Source: Flavobacterium caeni (GTDB lineage: Bacteria > Bacteroidota > Bacteroidia > Flavobacteriales > Flavobacteriaceae). Taken from it: DNA of 64,000 nt. A program made the position numbers and the translations under genes. The notes under the pieces were generated by a model. That model was not told where the DNA came from. It did not search any database and was given only the letters and a program-made list of their open reading frames with translations. Where the stretch lies: NCBI RefSeq assembly GCF_900101895.1, contig NZ_FMVF01000005.1, positions 229,481-293,480 of the forward strand, written 5' to 3'. Below are positions 1 through 8,706 of this stretch, in pieces. The stretch's first letter is position 1. The number at the start of each line of letters is the position of its first letter.

Positions 1-1259
1 GTCATGAAAAGCCCCACGCCCTTGGCCTCGGGATGTTTGTGAAAAATCTGGTGCATACCAAAGAGTTTGCTGCCGTGTCTGGCCAGGTCGATGCCGAGCC
101 CGTTGTCGGACACGTGCAGGTAAGTGTGTCCGTTTTTTTGCTCCGTCCAGACCTTGACGATGGGTTTGCGCTCGGGGCTGCGGTACTTGAGCGCGTTGCC
201 GATCAAATTGTGCAGGATGCTGTCGAGGTAGATTTTCGAGTACGTGATTTGCGGCGCTTGCGAAAAATCGGCCGTGATGGTGGCTTCCCAGCGGTGGATT
301 TCGCCCTGCAGGGAATCGACAGTTCGATCGAAAAGCGGGGCAAACGCGAGCATTTCCTTTTCTACCGATTTGCGTTTGATGTGCAGCACTTCCATGAGTT
401 GGTTGAGCGATTCGTTGAGGTTTTGCGCTACCTTTTTGAGCATGTCGAACAACATCTTGTAGTCGTCGACGGTGCTGTTTTCGTCGGCCGAGGCCACCAA
501 CGCGGTAATGTTCGAGGCGGGCGAACGCAAATTGTGCGAGGTGATGCTCGCAAAATCGTTGAGCTGTTGGTTCTGGAACGTGAGCTCGTCCATCAGGTTT
601 TCCTGGATGATTTTGTCGCGCAGCAATGCTTTGGTCGTACGGCGCAACAGTACATAGGCCGCAAAAAGGCTCAAAAATGTGATCCCGGCAAACAGGATGA
701 AGTTGAGGTTGCGTGCCCTTACGTTGGCCTCGGTATGCGCCAAATTGGCTGATAAGGACCGCAATTCCTGTTGCTGGTAGGCAAGGACACGGTCGCGTAT
801 CGAATCCATAATTTCTTTTCCTTTGCCCTTCTTGACCAGCTCTGCCGCCGCGGACATGCCTTGCTCGTTCCGCGCCTTGATGGTCAGCGCGCTGATTTGT
901 TTCTTGTGCTGGATCAGTCGTTGCAGTGTGTCGATGTGGTGCACGGCCACCGTATCGCCCTCGGTCATGTTCTTGAGTGAATCGATCCACATCGAAACAT
1001 TTTGGTTCCCGTCTTCATAAACCGAAAGATAGTCGCGTTCGCCCGTAATCGTAAAACCGCGCGTTCCGGTCTCAATATCGATCGTACTGGAGAGTATTTT
1101 TTCGAGCAAGTCGTTGATGTTACTCGTCCGGTTCACCGACAATCGGTTTTGTTTGACCAATTGGGCGCGGTTCCAGGTCGAATAGACCAAAATAGAAAAA
1201 ACGACCAGTATGGTCAAAAAGGTCGCGTCGAGCGCGTTCTTGAGCGTGAGGTTTTTCAT
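1..1259 (-). CDS. CHASE3-type sensor histidine kinase, C-terminus cut by window edge
   Basis: This is a membrane histidine kinase that reads through the left edge of the window, so only about 419 residues are visible. Residues 11-29 form a first membrane segment. Residues 35-180 look like a CHASE3 extracellular sensor, including ETGTRGF at 63-69. A second membrane segment lies near 186-205. The phospho-acceptor histidine is H242 in SITSHNLRSPASN. An ATPase domain follows with an N box (HNLIGNALKY), DNGLGID and GVGLFMT at the very edge. Only the last part of the ATP lid region is missing. No response regulator is adjacent inside the window, so the partner and stimulus are unknown. The ATG at 1259 directly precedes the first membrane helix. 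Confidence 0.9.
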   Translation of the reverse strand, partial: MKNLTLKNALDATFLTILVVFSILVYSTWNRAQLVKQNRLSVNRTSNINDLLEKILSSTIDIETGTRGFTITGERDYLSVYEDGNQNVSMWIDSLKNMTEGDTVAVHHIDTLQRLIQHKKQISALTIKARNEQGMSAAAELVKKGKGKEIMDSIRDRVLAYQQQELRSLSANLAHTEANVRARNLNFILFAGITFLSLFAAYVLLRRTTKALLRDKIIQENLMDELTFQNQQLNDFASITSHNLRSPASNITALVASADENSTVDDYKMLFDMLKKVAQNLNESLNQLMEVLHIKRKSVEKEMLAFAPLFDRTVDSLQGEIHRWEATITADFSQAPQITYSKIYLDSILHNLIGNALKYRSPERKPIVKVWTEQKNGHTYLHVSDNGLGIDLARHGSKLFGMHQIFHKHPEAKGVGLFM

Positions 1260-1377
1260 GGTTGTGGTATTTGGGACGGCAACCCAGGCGGGCGCGTAGG
1301 CGCAAAATTAGGCATTGAAGCGGTTGTGGCATTACAAAACAAACGGAAACCTTTACAACCGTTCAACCAAAAAGAAG

Positions 1378-2286
1378 CTATTTTTTGAACCGCACATTCA
1401 TCATCACGATGGCCACAATGATGAGCGCGATGCCAAGCCATTGCAAACCGATCACTTTTTCGTCGAGTACAAAATAGGCCATCATGACCGATACGGGCAA
1501 CTCGAGCGCCGAGACGATGCTGCCCAACCCGATGCCCGTCAGCGGAAATCCTGCATTCATCAAAAGCGGCGGGATCACCGTGCCGAACAGCGCCAGCAGT
1601 ATGCCCCATTTGTAAAAAATGTCGTAGTTGAACGGTGTGTGCTGTGTGGCCAGAGCAAAAATCAAGACCATCACCGCGCCGCCGAGCAACATGTACAAAC
1701 TGCGCTGCGCCGATGAAACACCCACCGCGACACGATTGGCCGTGAACATGGTCGTGGTGAACGATGCCGCCGCAAGTAGCCCGAGCACCAAGCCGCGCCA
1801 ATCGAGCTGCGCCGTGCTGTCGATCAGGTTGGTGGCCAGTGCCGTTCCCAGCAACACGACCGCGACGGCCATTAGTTTGATGTTGGACGGCCGCTTTTTT
1901 TCGAGTAGCATTTCGAGCAGCACGCCCATCCATACGGTTTGCATGAGCAGGACAATACCAATCGAAACCGGGATGTATTTGACCGCGAGGTAGTAAAAAA
2001 TGCTCGTCAGTCCGGTAGATGTCCCGGCCACCATGAGCTGGATGATTTCGCGCGGCGAGGCATTGACCACGGCATCGCCTTTTTTGATTTTGCCGATGGC
2101 GTTCAAAAGCAATATCGCCAGGATACCAAGGATGAATTGCGACGCGATGACCTCGGCAGGGGTAAAGGGCAACCCCGAAACACCCGTGTCATGGTAGGCC
2201 AGTTTGACGAACGTGGCGAGCATGCCGTAACTGGTGGCGCCAAATCCGACGAGAAATACGCCTTTGAGAATTTGATTGTTTGTCAT
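1378..2286 (-). CDS. EamA/DMT-family membrane transporter
   Basis: The 302-residue protein is almost entirely hydrophobic, with about ten membrane helices arranged as two EamA repeats, as in drug/metabolite transporters. The first helix begins with KGVFLVGFGATSYGMLATFV. The C-terminus ends in a short basic tail (MMNVRFKK), usual for this family. The substrate cannot be read from sequence; family members export amino acids, sugars or other metabolites. It stands alone: 118 bases separate it from the histidine kinase start and about 270 bases from the next upstream gene. The length is normal for the family. Confidence 0.9.
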   Translation of the reverse strand: MTNNQILKGVFLVGFGATSYGMLATFVKLAYHDTGVSGLPFTPAEVIASQFILGILAILLLNAIGKIKKGDAVVNASPREIIQLMVAGTSTGLTSIFYYLAVKYIPVSIGIVLLMQTVWMGVLLEMLLEKKRPSNIKLMAVAVVLLGTALATNLIDSTAQLDWRGLVLGLLAAASFTTTMFTANRVAVGVSSAQRSLYMLLGGAVMVLIFALATQHTPFNYDIFYKWGILLALFGTVIPPLLMNAGFPLTGIGLGSIVSALELPVSVMMAYFVLDEKVIGLQWLGIALIIVAIVMMNVRFKK

Positions 2287-2537
2287 GGGAACGATAAAAA
2301 GCGGGCAAAGATACGCGAATAATACCGACTAAAAAATTCGACGATTTAAGGGTTTGCGCAATAAAATGGAAATCGTATAAATATTGTCGGGAATTATGTA
2401 AACCGAAATTTTGGACAATGTTAAATATTTGTACCAGAGACAAAAACGCAACACAACCAGCTTTTTTTACTTTATCAACAAAAACGATTTGAGACAACGT
2501 CGGTGTTCCGAATCACCCGCGAAAAGATCAAATCAAA
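2287..2537. other. Gap of about 250 bases, no gene seen
   Basis: No reading frame with coding character is visible. The stretch is AT-rich and contains upstream sequence of the EamA gene on the minus strand and downstream sequence of the hydrolase operon. A TATTTG-like box near 2426 is too weak to call a promoter. Confidence 0.5.
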
Positions 2538-2571
2538 GAAAAAGGGAATGACAATCTTGTTATTCCCTTTT
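2538..2571 (-). terminator. Intrinsic terminator overlapping the hydrolase stop codon
   Basis: AAAGGGAAT and ATTCCCTTT form a 9-base-pair stem with T-runs on both sides. The TAA stop of the alpha/beta hydrolase lies inside the right arm, so termination is coupled closely to the end of translation. Confidence 0.75.
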
Positions 2572-3282
2572 TTGCGTGTCCAGTTTTTTGCAAAAATCGT
2601 TGATCAGGTGCGACAACTTGAACGGCTCTTGAAGCATTGGTAAATGGCCACTATCGATTTTCGAGATGTCTTTGGTCTTGAGGTTTTTGGCCATTTGGCG
2701 TTGCGTTTCGGCGGGCATTTCGCGGTCGTCGGTGGTCAGGATGTACATTCGGGGAATCTTCGGGATTTTGCCTTCGCAATCCTCGAGGTACAATTCGCGC
2801 GACTCAAATGTAAAGCGTGAAACAATCTTGGCGGTTTGTTCGTCGTCCAATCCTTTGCAGAGCCCGTTTTTGATGGTAGCGGCGGGTGGTTTGGTGCCGA
2901 AAATCCGCATCACCAACGGTAGAAGCAACCGTTTCATCGGAGGCAGACACGAGACAAAAGAACCGCCTTTTGCCGGGATGGCCGCCGCGATGCCGATAAA
3001 CCCGATGACGCGTCCTGGGTAGCGCGCCGCAATGTTGAGCGCGATGCATCCGCCAATCGAATGGCCTACGATTACGATCTGGTCTACCGTCCAGTTGTCT
3101 ATTTGCTGCACGACCTCTTCCACATAATCCTTGTAATGCAATCCGGTGTTGGCAGGGCCATTGCCGCGGTTCTGGAAATTGATGCGCAGCACCTGCCAGT
3201 CCAGCTTCATGTCTTGCCAGATGAACGCGCCCAGTCCCGCGCCGTGGATCAGTACGATTCCTTTTCCTTTGACGAGTTGCAT
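2560..3282 (-). CDS. Alpha/beta-fold hydrolase
   Basis: The 240-residue protein has the alpha/beta hydrolase layout. It opens with the oxyanion-loop motif VLIHGAGLGAF. The nucleophile elbow is GHSIGG, with serine as nucleophile. A late ILTTDDREMP segment may carry the acidic residue, and the catalytic histidine is in DSGHLPMLQEP. It is a soluble enzyme without signal peptide, and the substrate cannot be predicted. It sits three bases downstream of a 145-residue gene of unknown function in the same direction, so the two are very likely cotranscribed. Confidence 0.88.
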   Translation of the reverse strand: MQLVKGKGIVLIHGAGLGAFIWQDMKLDWQVLRINFQNRGNGPANTGLHYKDYVEEVVQQIDNWTVDQIVIVGHSIGGCIALNIAARYPGRVIGFIGIAAAIPAKGGSFVSCLPPMKRLLLPLVMRIFGTKPPAATIKNGLCKGLDDEQTAKIVSRFTFESRELYLEDCEGKIPKIPRMYILTTDDREMPAETQRQMAKNLKTKDISKIDSGHLPMLQEPFKLSHLINDFCKKLDTQKRE

Positions 3283-3285
3283 AGG

Positions 3286-3723
3286 CTATTGGGTAATTCC
3301 TTTGATGGGTAACGGGAATAAAAAATGCTCCAACACATGGTCGTGCGCGTTCGAGACGTATTCCTTGAACGACTGCATGCTACGGCGCATCGCCTGTGCA
3401 TATGCCGAACCGAGCACACCCAAAATGGTTTCGATTTCGGTCAGCTGGTATTTGATGGCTTCTTCGCGCTGTTTTTTGTCGCGCGGCAGCAAGGCGTCCA
3501 ACCGGTCGAGTTGTTGGGCAAAGTTTTCGCGTACGTCCTGGTAATAACGGGCCAGCAACGGTTCCTTGTTGTCGTAGTCCTTGATGTGCGCCAAATCGAT
3601 GGCTTTTTGTTTTTCCTGGTCGTCCAATTGGCCGTCGGCGTTGGCGGCCAGTAGGGAAATGAAGGCCGGGAATTGTTGTAGTTTTTCCCGTTGTTCGTGT
3701 GTCAGGTTGGCGTATAGTTCCAT
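3286..3723 (-). CDS. Conserved hypothetical helical protein (TerB-like character)
   Basis: I do not recognise a named family with certainty. The 145-residue product is soluble and mostly helical. Its N-terminal part (FISLLAANADGQLDDQEKQK) resembles the first helices of TerB-like proteins, which share an acidic loop of the form DGxxDxxE. There is no signal peptide or membrane segment. It precedes the alpha/beta hydrolase by three bases, which points to a shared transcript and possibly a related role. The TerB comparison is an impression from composition and motif. Confidence 0.7.
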   Translation of the reverse strand: MELYANLTHEQREKLQQFPAFISLLAANADGQLDDQEKQKAIDLAHIKDYDNKEPLLARYYQDVRENFAQQLDRLDALLPRDKKQREEAIKYQLTEIETILGVLGSAYAQAMRRSMQSFKEYVSNAHDHVLEHFLFPLPIKGITQ

Positions 3724-3807
3724 GGCATTTGTTTTTGGTTCGGTAAAGTTCGCAAATTTGTCGGGCGTAACGTTACAGTTTTTACGGAAAGAGTTGCGGG
3801 TTTCGTT

Positions 3808-4314
3808 TTACTTGCGCGGGATGCTGTCGAATTCGATCTCAAACCGCTCACCGACACGATCAAACCGCGTGTTCTTGTAGATTCCGGTTAGCGTCGAGAG
3901 CAATGCCCGCGCATGGTCGGGCGGAAACATCGCGCGCAGGTATTTGCGTTTGCTGTTGTAATAAACAATCAGCGTCTTCATGGGCGCATCGCAACAATCG
4001 GGGCCTTTGAATTGTACGGTATCAAGGCCTATCGCACGCAGGTCTTCGAGCAATCTGACATAACTTGTGTCGGCGATTCTGCCCTTAAAATAACCTACGC
4101 GAACCAAATCCTGGTGGTTGCCGCGCTTGCCATACAGCGAATCGCCTTTGAGCAAAACCGACCGGTCGTTGCGGATTTCCAGATGATAGCTCGGACAAAC
4201 GCCAAAACAAGGCCCCGAATGGAACGCGATTTTCTCGAACGCGAACGATTCTTTGGCCGATCGGCAAGCACCGAGCGTGAGCGCGAGTAAGCAAAGGGCG
4301 ATACAGTTTTTCAT
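3808..4314 (-). CDS. DUF6438 lipoprotein
   Basis: The 168-residue product begins with a lipoprotein signal peptide ending in LTLGAC, so the mature protein should be anchored by Cys17. The mature part starts with a segment of the form SGPCFGVCPSYHLEI, which I recognise as the hallmark of the DUF6438 family, with paired cysteines. A second close pair (PDCCDAP) may form another disulphide. The function is unknown. The start codon overlaps the stop of the upstream DinB gene by four bases (ATGA), so translation is probably coupled. Confidence 0.85.
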   Translation of the reverse strand: MKNCIALCLLALTLGACRSAKESFAFEKIAFHSGPCFGVCPSYHLEIRNDRSVLLKGDSLYGKRGNHQDLVRVGYFKGRIADTSYVRLLEDLRAIGLDTVQFKGPDCCDAPMKTLIVYYNSKRKYLRAMFPPDHARALLSTLTGIYKNTRFDRVGERFEIEFDSIPRK

Positions 4315-4775
4315 CGGATGATATCGGTGTCTATCGGCACATAACCCAATTGCCGTGTGAGCGAAAGGATTTGTCCTTTGTGGTGGAATTCATGGGTTAT
4401 CGCATGGGTGAACAATTCGATCGGCGTCGACAGGAATTTTTTCTCGCCCAACGAGGCGGGTAGGGTTGCCGTCGGGTCGTCCTTAAACCGTTCGCAAAAT
4501 TCGACCACGAACACATCGACTTGATCAAAGACAGACACGGCCTGCGCAATATCGGTCAGCGAATCCTTGTCGGTAAAGTCGGGCCTTCCCTGCAAGGCGT
4601 GCGTCCCGATCCACCATTGGTAGGTGTTGGCGTTGTGCACGAGCAAGTCGCGTACACTGCCCCGGCCAAACGCAGGGTGCGCTGCCAGGAAATCGGCATC
4701 GGTCAGCGTGGCGCAGTAATCGAGCAACACCTTGCGCGACGACCGTACAAGATCGTATTGTTTCTGGAAATCCAT
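4311..4775 (-). CDS. DinB-family four-helix metal-binding protein
   Basis: The 154-residue sequence has the DinB/YfiT fold pattern. Histidines that could form the usual metal triad are in the early helix (LLVHNANTYQWW) and the late helix (HAITHEFHHKGQILSLTRQLG). Members include thiol-dependent S-transferases and many uncharacterised proteins, so a specific reaction cannot be stated. The product is soluble and of normal length. It is the first gene of a two-gene unit with the DUF6438 lipoprotein, which it overlaps by four bases. Confidence 0.88.
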   Translation of the reverse strand: MDFQKQYDLVRSSRKVLLDYCATLTDADFLAAHPAFGRGSVRDLLVHNANTYQWWIGTHALQGRPDFTDKDSLTDIAQAVSVFDQVDVFVVEFCERFKDDPTATLPASLGEKKFLSTPIELFTHAITHEFHHKGQILSLTRQLGYVPIDTDIIR

Positions 4776-4832
4776 GGTATTTTTTCACGAGCAATTTAAC
4801 TAAAAATACCCATCAAAAAAATTTTGTTGCGA

Positions 4833-4988
4833 TCAAAGCCCTTTGGCGATTTTACCCGTGCCGTTTGTTGCGCCGTTGGTACCCGATTTGTCCGATGCCG
4901 TTCCTTTGATTTTGTTGGTCGCGCAGCCAAGCGCCAGCAAAATGCAAAACATGGCCAGAACCGTCCTGAAGAAATTCGTACTTTTCAT
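4833..4988 (-). CDS. Small lipoprotein, 51 residues
   Basis: This short frame encodes a complete lipoprotein precursor. It has a basic start (MKSTNFFR), a hydrophobic core, and the lipobox LALGC with the lipidated cysteine at position 22. The mature part is only 30 residues, rich in Gly, Thr, Asn and Lys, and has no recognisable domain. Similar entericidin-like or stress-induced small lipoproteins are common in flavobacteria. The signal peptide makes a real gene likely despite the size. It is monocistronic, 57 bases upstream of the DinB gene. Confidence 0.7.
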   Translation of the reverse strand: MKSTNFFRTVLAMFCILLALGCATNKIKGTASDKSGTNGATNGTGKIAKGL

Positions 4989-5137
4989 AACAATCAATTT
5001 TAGACAAGGTATGGCAAAGATTTACGTCGGCCTTACAAGTTTGCCGTGAATTCTTACATCTTTTATGCGGTGGTTTGAGGTTGACATTGTGTAAGAAATT
5101 CTTATAATTCTGTAAGCCGTTGCCGCGATGGGCATCG
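4989..5137. other. Leader part of a 586-base gap (4989-5574)
   Basis: No protein gene is visible. The segment contains the upstream region of the small lipoprotein (minus strand). TTGACA at 5081-5086 and TATAAT at 5103-5108 lie 16 bases apart, resembling an enterobacterial promoter; that arrangement is not the usual Bacteroidota promoter and may be chance. Confidence 0.4.
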
Positions 5138-5145
5138 TAAATTTG
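5138..5145 (+). promoter_or_regulatory. Bacteroidota -7 box TAAATTTG for the candidate small RNA
   Basis: The octamer matches TAnnTTTG exactly and lies a few bases upstream of a run of three stem-loops. A -33 element at the usual distance is not clear. Confidence 0.45.
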
Positions 5146-5149
5146 ACCT

Positions 5150-5243
5150 AAATAACATCATCTTCAAGCAACACGAAGACGATAAATAGAAGTTAGATTC
5201 TATTATTTTGAAAGCCCGTATCATTTCATGGTACGGGTTTTTA
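5150..5243 (+). ncRNA. Candidate small RNA of about 95 nt with three stem-loops
   Basis: Three consecutive hairpins fill this gene-free segment. Stem 1 pairs 5157-5165 with 5175-5183 (eight pairs, one mismatch, nine-base loop). Stem 2 pairs 5185-5191 with 5198-5204 (seven perfect pairs, six-base loop). Stem 3 pairs CCCGTA at 5215-5220 with TACGGG at 5232-5237 and is followed by TTTTT, the signature of an intrinsic terminator on the plus strand. A -7 box ends at 5145. The nearest protein gene on the plus strand starts 330 bases further on, so the terminator does not belong to a visible gene. Expression is inferred. Confidence 0.5.
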
Positions 5244-5370
5244 ATTTTAGGATTGGAAGGTAAAATTTGCTTTTTTTTCGATTGATTTAGGTGTGATTTT
5301 ATTTTTGGATCGTGTGTTTTTTTGTGAGCGACGGCGCAAAATAATGATTAAAGTTTTAAGTTGATTAGAA

Positions 5371-5378
5371 TATATTTG
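5371..5378 (+). promoter_or_regulatory. -7 box TATATTTG upstream of the LuxR gene
   Basis: An exact TAnnTTTG match lies about 200 bases before the LuxR-type gene. It could give a long leader or a separate short transcript; a small hairpin (ATGACA/TGTCAT, 5440-5456) follows. Nothing else is seen between 5244 and 5562. Confidence 0.35.
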
Positions 5379-5562
5379 CGTACTGGATTTCAATTGTTTA
5401 ATGGATTTATTTTAAACAGATTGTTCTGATTTTAAATTAATGACATAATTTGTCATATCGCTTGTTTTGGACAGTGGATAGCTAGATTCTGCAGACGGCT
5501 GCCTTGTCACGTAGATTGCATGTGTATAGACAAAATTTATCGGCAAAATTCATCCGATTTTT

Positions 5563-5570
5563 TACTTTTG
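5563..5570 (+). promoter_or_regulatory. -7 box TACTTTTG directly before the LuxR start codon
   Basis: The octamer fits TAnnTTTG and ends four bases before the ATG at 5575. If it is used, the transcript would be leaderless or nearly so. Confidence 0.45.
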
Positions 5571-5574
5571 GGGC

Positions 5575-6030
5575 ATGCAAAAAACGGGTTTTTCCAAATA
5601 CAAAGAAATCGTTTACTACGGGTTGGCGCTCGCGGCACTTTTGTTGGTTTTGCGCTTTCTCGAAATCAGGTACCTGGTGTTCGCGCACGGATTCGAGATT
5701 TACACCGCCATCTCGGCCGTACTTTTTATGGCGCTCGGGATTTGGCTGGCCATCAAGTTGTTTAAGCCCAAAACGATTGTGGTCGAGAAGGAAAAACCGC
5801 TCGAATTTAATTTTGATGCATCGGCTTGCGAAGCGATGGGCATCAGTAAAAGAGAGCTCGAGGTGTTGCAACTCATGGCCCAAGGCCTCAGCAACGGAGA
5901 AATCGCCGAACGGCTGTTTGTGTCGTTGCCTACCGTCAAGACCCATGGCGCACGGTTGTTCGAAAAGTTAGACGTCAAGCGCCGTACGCAGGCTGTCGAA
6001 AAGGGCAAACGGCTGCGGCTGATCCCGTAA
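5575..6030 (+). CDS. Membrane-anchored LuxR-type regulator
   Basis: The 151-residue protein has two membrane helices (about 15-30 and 42-60) followed by a cytoplasmic LuxR-type helix-turn-helix. The HTH shows ISKRELEVLQLMAQGLSNGE and a recognition helix with SLPTVKTHGARLF. It lacks a receiver domain, so it is not a classical response regulator; the membrane part may sense or tether. The DUF4199 membrane protein gene begins about 110 bases downstream in the same direction. This LuxR-DUF4199 neighbourhood is frequent in flavobacteria and suggests that the regulator controls, or works with, that protein. That functional link is inference. Confidence 0.88.
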   Translation: MQKTGFSKYKEIVYYGLALAALLLVLRFLEIRYLVFAHGFEIYTAISAVLFMALGIWLAIKLFKPKTIVVEKEKPLEFNFDASACEAMGISKRELEVLQLMAQGLSNGEIAERLFVSLPTVKTHGARLFEKLDVKRRTQAVEKGKRLRLIP

Positions 6031-6138
6031 TGCCAAAGTATGAAAGCAAACAAAACAAGTCAAATCATACCAAAGTATGACCGTTTTCGCGGGGCAAAGA
6101 TTCAACTTTGTGGCTTAAACCAATAAAAATACATTTCC

Positions 6139-6681
6139 ATGAAAAAAGTTATTCTCAACAACGGATTAATCGCAGGAATCATCGTCAGCCTTTGGATGGC
6201 CACCAGTATGTTGGCCGTGGGCTGCGACAACATGATGGCCTTGGGCCCTAGGGGCATGATCATCGGCTACACCGGCATGCTGGTGGCGTTCTCGTTCATT
6301 TTTGTGGCGGTCAAGAATTACCGCGACAAGATCAATGGTGGCGTGGTGGCGTTTGGGCGCGCCTTTGGCATCGGTTTGCTGATCAGCCTGATCGCTTCGA
6401 CGTTTTACGTGGTCACCTGGCTTGTGGTGTACTATAATTTCATGCCCGATTTTATGGACAAGTACGCGGCCGCGGCCATCGAACAGGCCAAAAGCACCGG
6501 CGCATCGGCTGCAGAACTGAAAGCGCAGGCCACCGAGATGGAATGGGCCAAACAAATGTACAGCCAGCCCGTCAACGTGGTTTGGATGACCTATCTCGAG
6601 GTGTTTCCCATCGGATTGCTCGTCTCGCTTATCACGGCCGCGATACTCAAACGCAACCGCGCCACGATCCAGGAAGCTTAG
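6139..6681 (+). CDS. DUF4199 integral membrane protein
   Basis: The 180-residue protein has four predicted membrane helices: two in the first 60 residues, one near 76-97 and one near the C-terminus (WMTYLEVFPIGLLVSLITAA). The soluble stretch between helices 3 and 4 is charged and helical. It matches the layout of DUF4199, a Bacteroidota family of unknown function. It follows the membrane-anchored LuxR regulator by about 110 bases and probably shares its expression. No catalytic residues are evident. Confidence 0.88.
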   Translation: MKKVILNNGLIAGIIVSLWMATSMLAVGCDNMMALGPRGMIIGYTGMLVAFSFIFVAVKNYRDKINGGVVAFGRAFGIGLLISLIASTFYVVTWLVVYYNFMPDFMDKYAAAAIEQAKSTGASAAELKAQATEMEWAKQMYSQPVNVVWMTYLEVFPIGLLVSLITAAILKRNRATIQEA

Positions 6682-6770
6682 GCTTCCTTTTTTCTTAAAT
6701 TTAACGTACGGGCTGCTTTCGGTTTGCGGAAAATTTCGTTAATTAGAGCCAACGAAGGAATGCTCAAACC

Positions 6771-8690
6771 ATGACCGATTACACGCAGGAATACCTCGAA
6801 ACGTTACTTGCTGCCAGCCATGATCCCATCCTGGTCCTCGATGGGGGTTACGTCATCCGCAAAGCCAACATGCATTTCGTGACATTGTTCGGCGATACAG
6901 GCGAGTCGGTCGAAGGACGTTCGCTGTTCGAAATTGCCGACCGTTCGTGGGCCATACCCGAGCTCAAGGATTTGCTTTCGCGCGTATTGTCCGAAAACTT
7001 TGGTGTCGAGAATTATGCGCTCGAACTTGCCGTCGCAGACCGAAGGTATTCGTTGTTGCTCAACGCGAGGCAATTTGCAGATCGCATAGACGGTTCGACG
7101 CTCTTGTTTTTGGCCATAGAGGATGTCACCGATACCAGGCAACACGAGGCCCGTATCCGGCAGGCCGAGGAGCTTCGCCAGCAAAGCGAGGATTTGTTCA
7201 AGGTGGTGTCCGATACGGCGCCCGTCATGATTTGGATGTCCGGGACCGACAACCGCTGTTATTTCTTCAACAAAAATTGGCTCGATTTTACTGGAAGGAC
7301 GTTGGCGCAGGAAGTCGACCAGGGTTGGACCGAAGGCGTGCATCCCGACGATTTCGAGCGTTGTCAGCGTATCTCCAAGACCAGTTTCGAGGCGCGCAAA
7401 GAGTTTTACATGGAATACCGGTTGCGCCGAAAAGATGGCAAATACCGCTGGATTTCAGACAAAGGCGTGCCGCGGTACGACATAGACGATCAGTTCACGG
7501 GCTATGTGGGCAGTTGCATGGACATCCACGACCAAAAGGATTTCACCGATGCACTCGAGTCGATGGTCAGGATCCGTACGCAGGAGCTCGAACGGTCGCA
7601 ATCGTTTCTCAATTCGGTACTCAATTCGACTTATTACGGCATCGCCAGTTACGAACCCATCTACAACGAACGCAACAAGATCAACGATTTCCGCATTTTG
7701 TATTCGAACCCCGAGGTACCTGCCAATTTTGGGCTTACCGTGGCCGATGTGGTGGGCAAGACCTGTTTTGAGGTCTATCCCGGTATTTTCAGCAACGGCG
7801 TGTTCGACAAACTCGTGCGTTGCATGGAAACGGGCAAATCCGATACCTACGAGATTGGAGTCGATTTGAACGGCAAGACACTGTGGCTTAGTGCGGCCAT
7901 CGAAAAAGTCAACAATACGCTCACGGTGACTTCCAAGAACATCACCAAGGAGAAAGAGGCGGCGTTGTACCTGGAGCAGATCAACGAAGAGCTCAACGGC
8001 AAGAACAAGGAGCTGGCGTCGCTGACGTACATTGCTTCGCACGATTTGCAGGAGCCGTTGCGCAAGATACAGATGTTTACGAGCCGCATCCTCGAAACCG
8101 ACGAGGCCAAGCTGAGCGAGCAATCGCAGCAGTATTTCAAGAGCATCACCTCGACGGCGCTCCGCATGCAAAACCTGATCGACGCCGTACTGAGTTATTC
8201 GCGGATGGAGTCGGAAAAATACAAATTCGAACGCACCAACCTCAATACGCTGCTTTCCGAAGTACTTTTGCAAATGGAGGAACAAATCGAGGAAAAAGGC
8301 GCCACGATCCACCGCGACGAATTGCCCACGCTCAAGGTCGTCCCGATCCATTTCCAGCAATTGTTCGGCAACTTGCTCAACAATGCCATCAAGTACAGCA
8401 AAGCCGATGTCAAGCCCGTCATCAGCATAAGCGCGACCAAGGAAACCGTCAACCGTCAACTGTATTGGAAAATCAGCATGGCCGATAACGGCATCGGGTT
8501 CGATCCGCAATACAAGGAAAAGATATTCGAAGCTTTCCAGCGCCTGCACGGCAAGATGGAGTATGTGGGCACGGGCATCGGGCTTGCGATTTGTCAAAAG
8601 ATCGCGCACAAGCACAACGGTTTCATCACCGCCGACGGCCAGCCCGATATTGGCGCGACGTTCCATCTTTACATACCCGCCAAGGAGTGA
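6771..8690 (+). CDS. Cytoplasmic multi-PAS sensor histidine kinase
   Basis: The 639-residue protein has no membrane segment. Three PAS-type domains occupy roughly residues 5-130, 140-262 and 280-395. The second has the PAS/PAC pattern ending in GVHPDDFERC and EYRLRRKDGKYRWISDKGVP. A HisKA domain follows, with the acceptor H424 in YIASHDLQEPLRK. The ATPase domain spans about 520-637 and shows NLLNNAIKYSK, DNGIGFD and GTGIGLAICQKI. The motif order is complete, so the kinase should be active. No receiver domain or response regulator is adjacent, making it an orphan kinase. The signal is unknown. Confidence 0.93.
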   Translation: MTDYTQEYLETLLAASHDPILVLDGGYVIRKANMHFVTLFGDTGESVEGRSLFEIADRSWAIPELKDLLSRVLSENFGVENYALELAVADRRYSLLLNARQFADRIDGSTLLFLAIEDVTDTRQHEARIRQAEELRQQSEDLFKVVSDTAPVMIWMSGTDNRCYFFNKNWLDFTGRTLAQEVDQGWTEGVHPDDFERCQRISKTSFEARKEFYMEYRLRRKDGKYRWISDKGVPRYDIDDQFTGYVGSCMDIHDQKDFTDALESMVRIRTQELERSQSFLNSVLNSTYYGIASYEPIYNERNKINDFRILYSNPEVPANFGLTVADVVGKTCFEVYPGIFSNGVFDKLVRCMETGKSDTYEIGVDLNGKTLWLSAAIEKVNNTLTVTSKNITKEKEAALYLEQINEELNGKNKELASLTYIASHDLQEPLRKIQMFTSRILETDEAKLSEQSQQYFKSITSTALRMQNLIDAVLSYSRMESEKYKFERTNLNTLLSEVLLQMEEQIEEKGATIHRDELPTLKVVPIHFQQLFGNLLNNAIKYSKADVKPVISISATKETVNRQLYWKISMADNGIGFDPQYKEKIFEAFQRLHGKMEYVGTGIGLAICQKIAHKHNGFITADGQPDIGATFHLYIPAKE

Positions 8691-8706
8691 CTTGTTGGCC
8701 CGTTGC

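Noticed and set aside
5081..5108. TTGACA and TATAAT 16 bases apart, resembling an enterobacterial sigma-70 promoter.
   Set aside because: Bacteroidota promoters use TTG and TAnnTTTG; a TAnnTTTG box lies closer to the small-RNA candidate. Chance in AT-rich DNA cannot be excluded.
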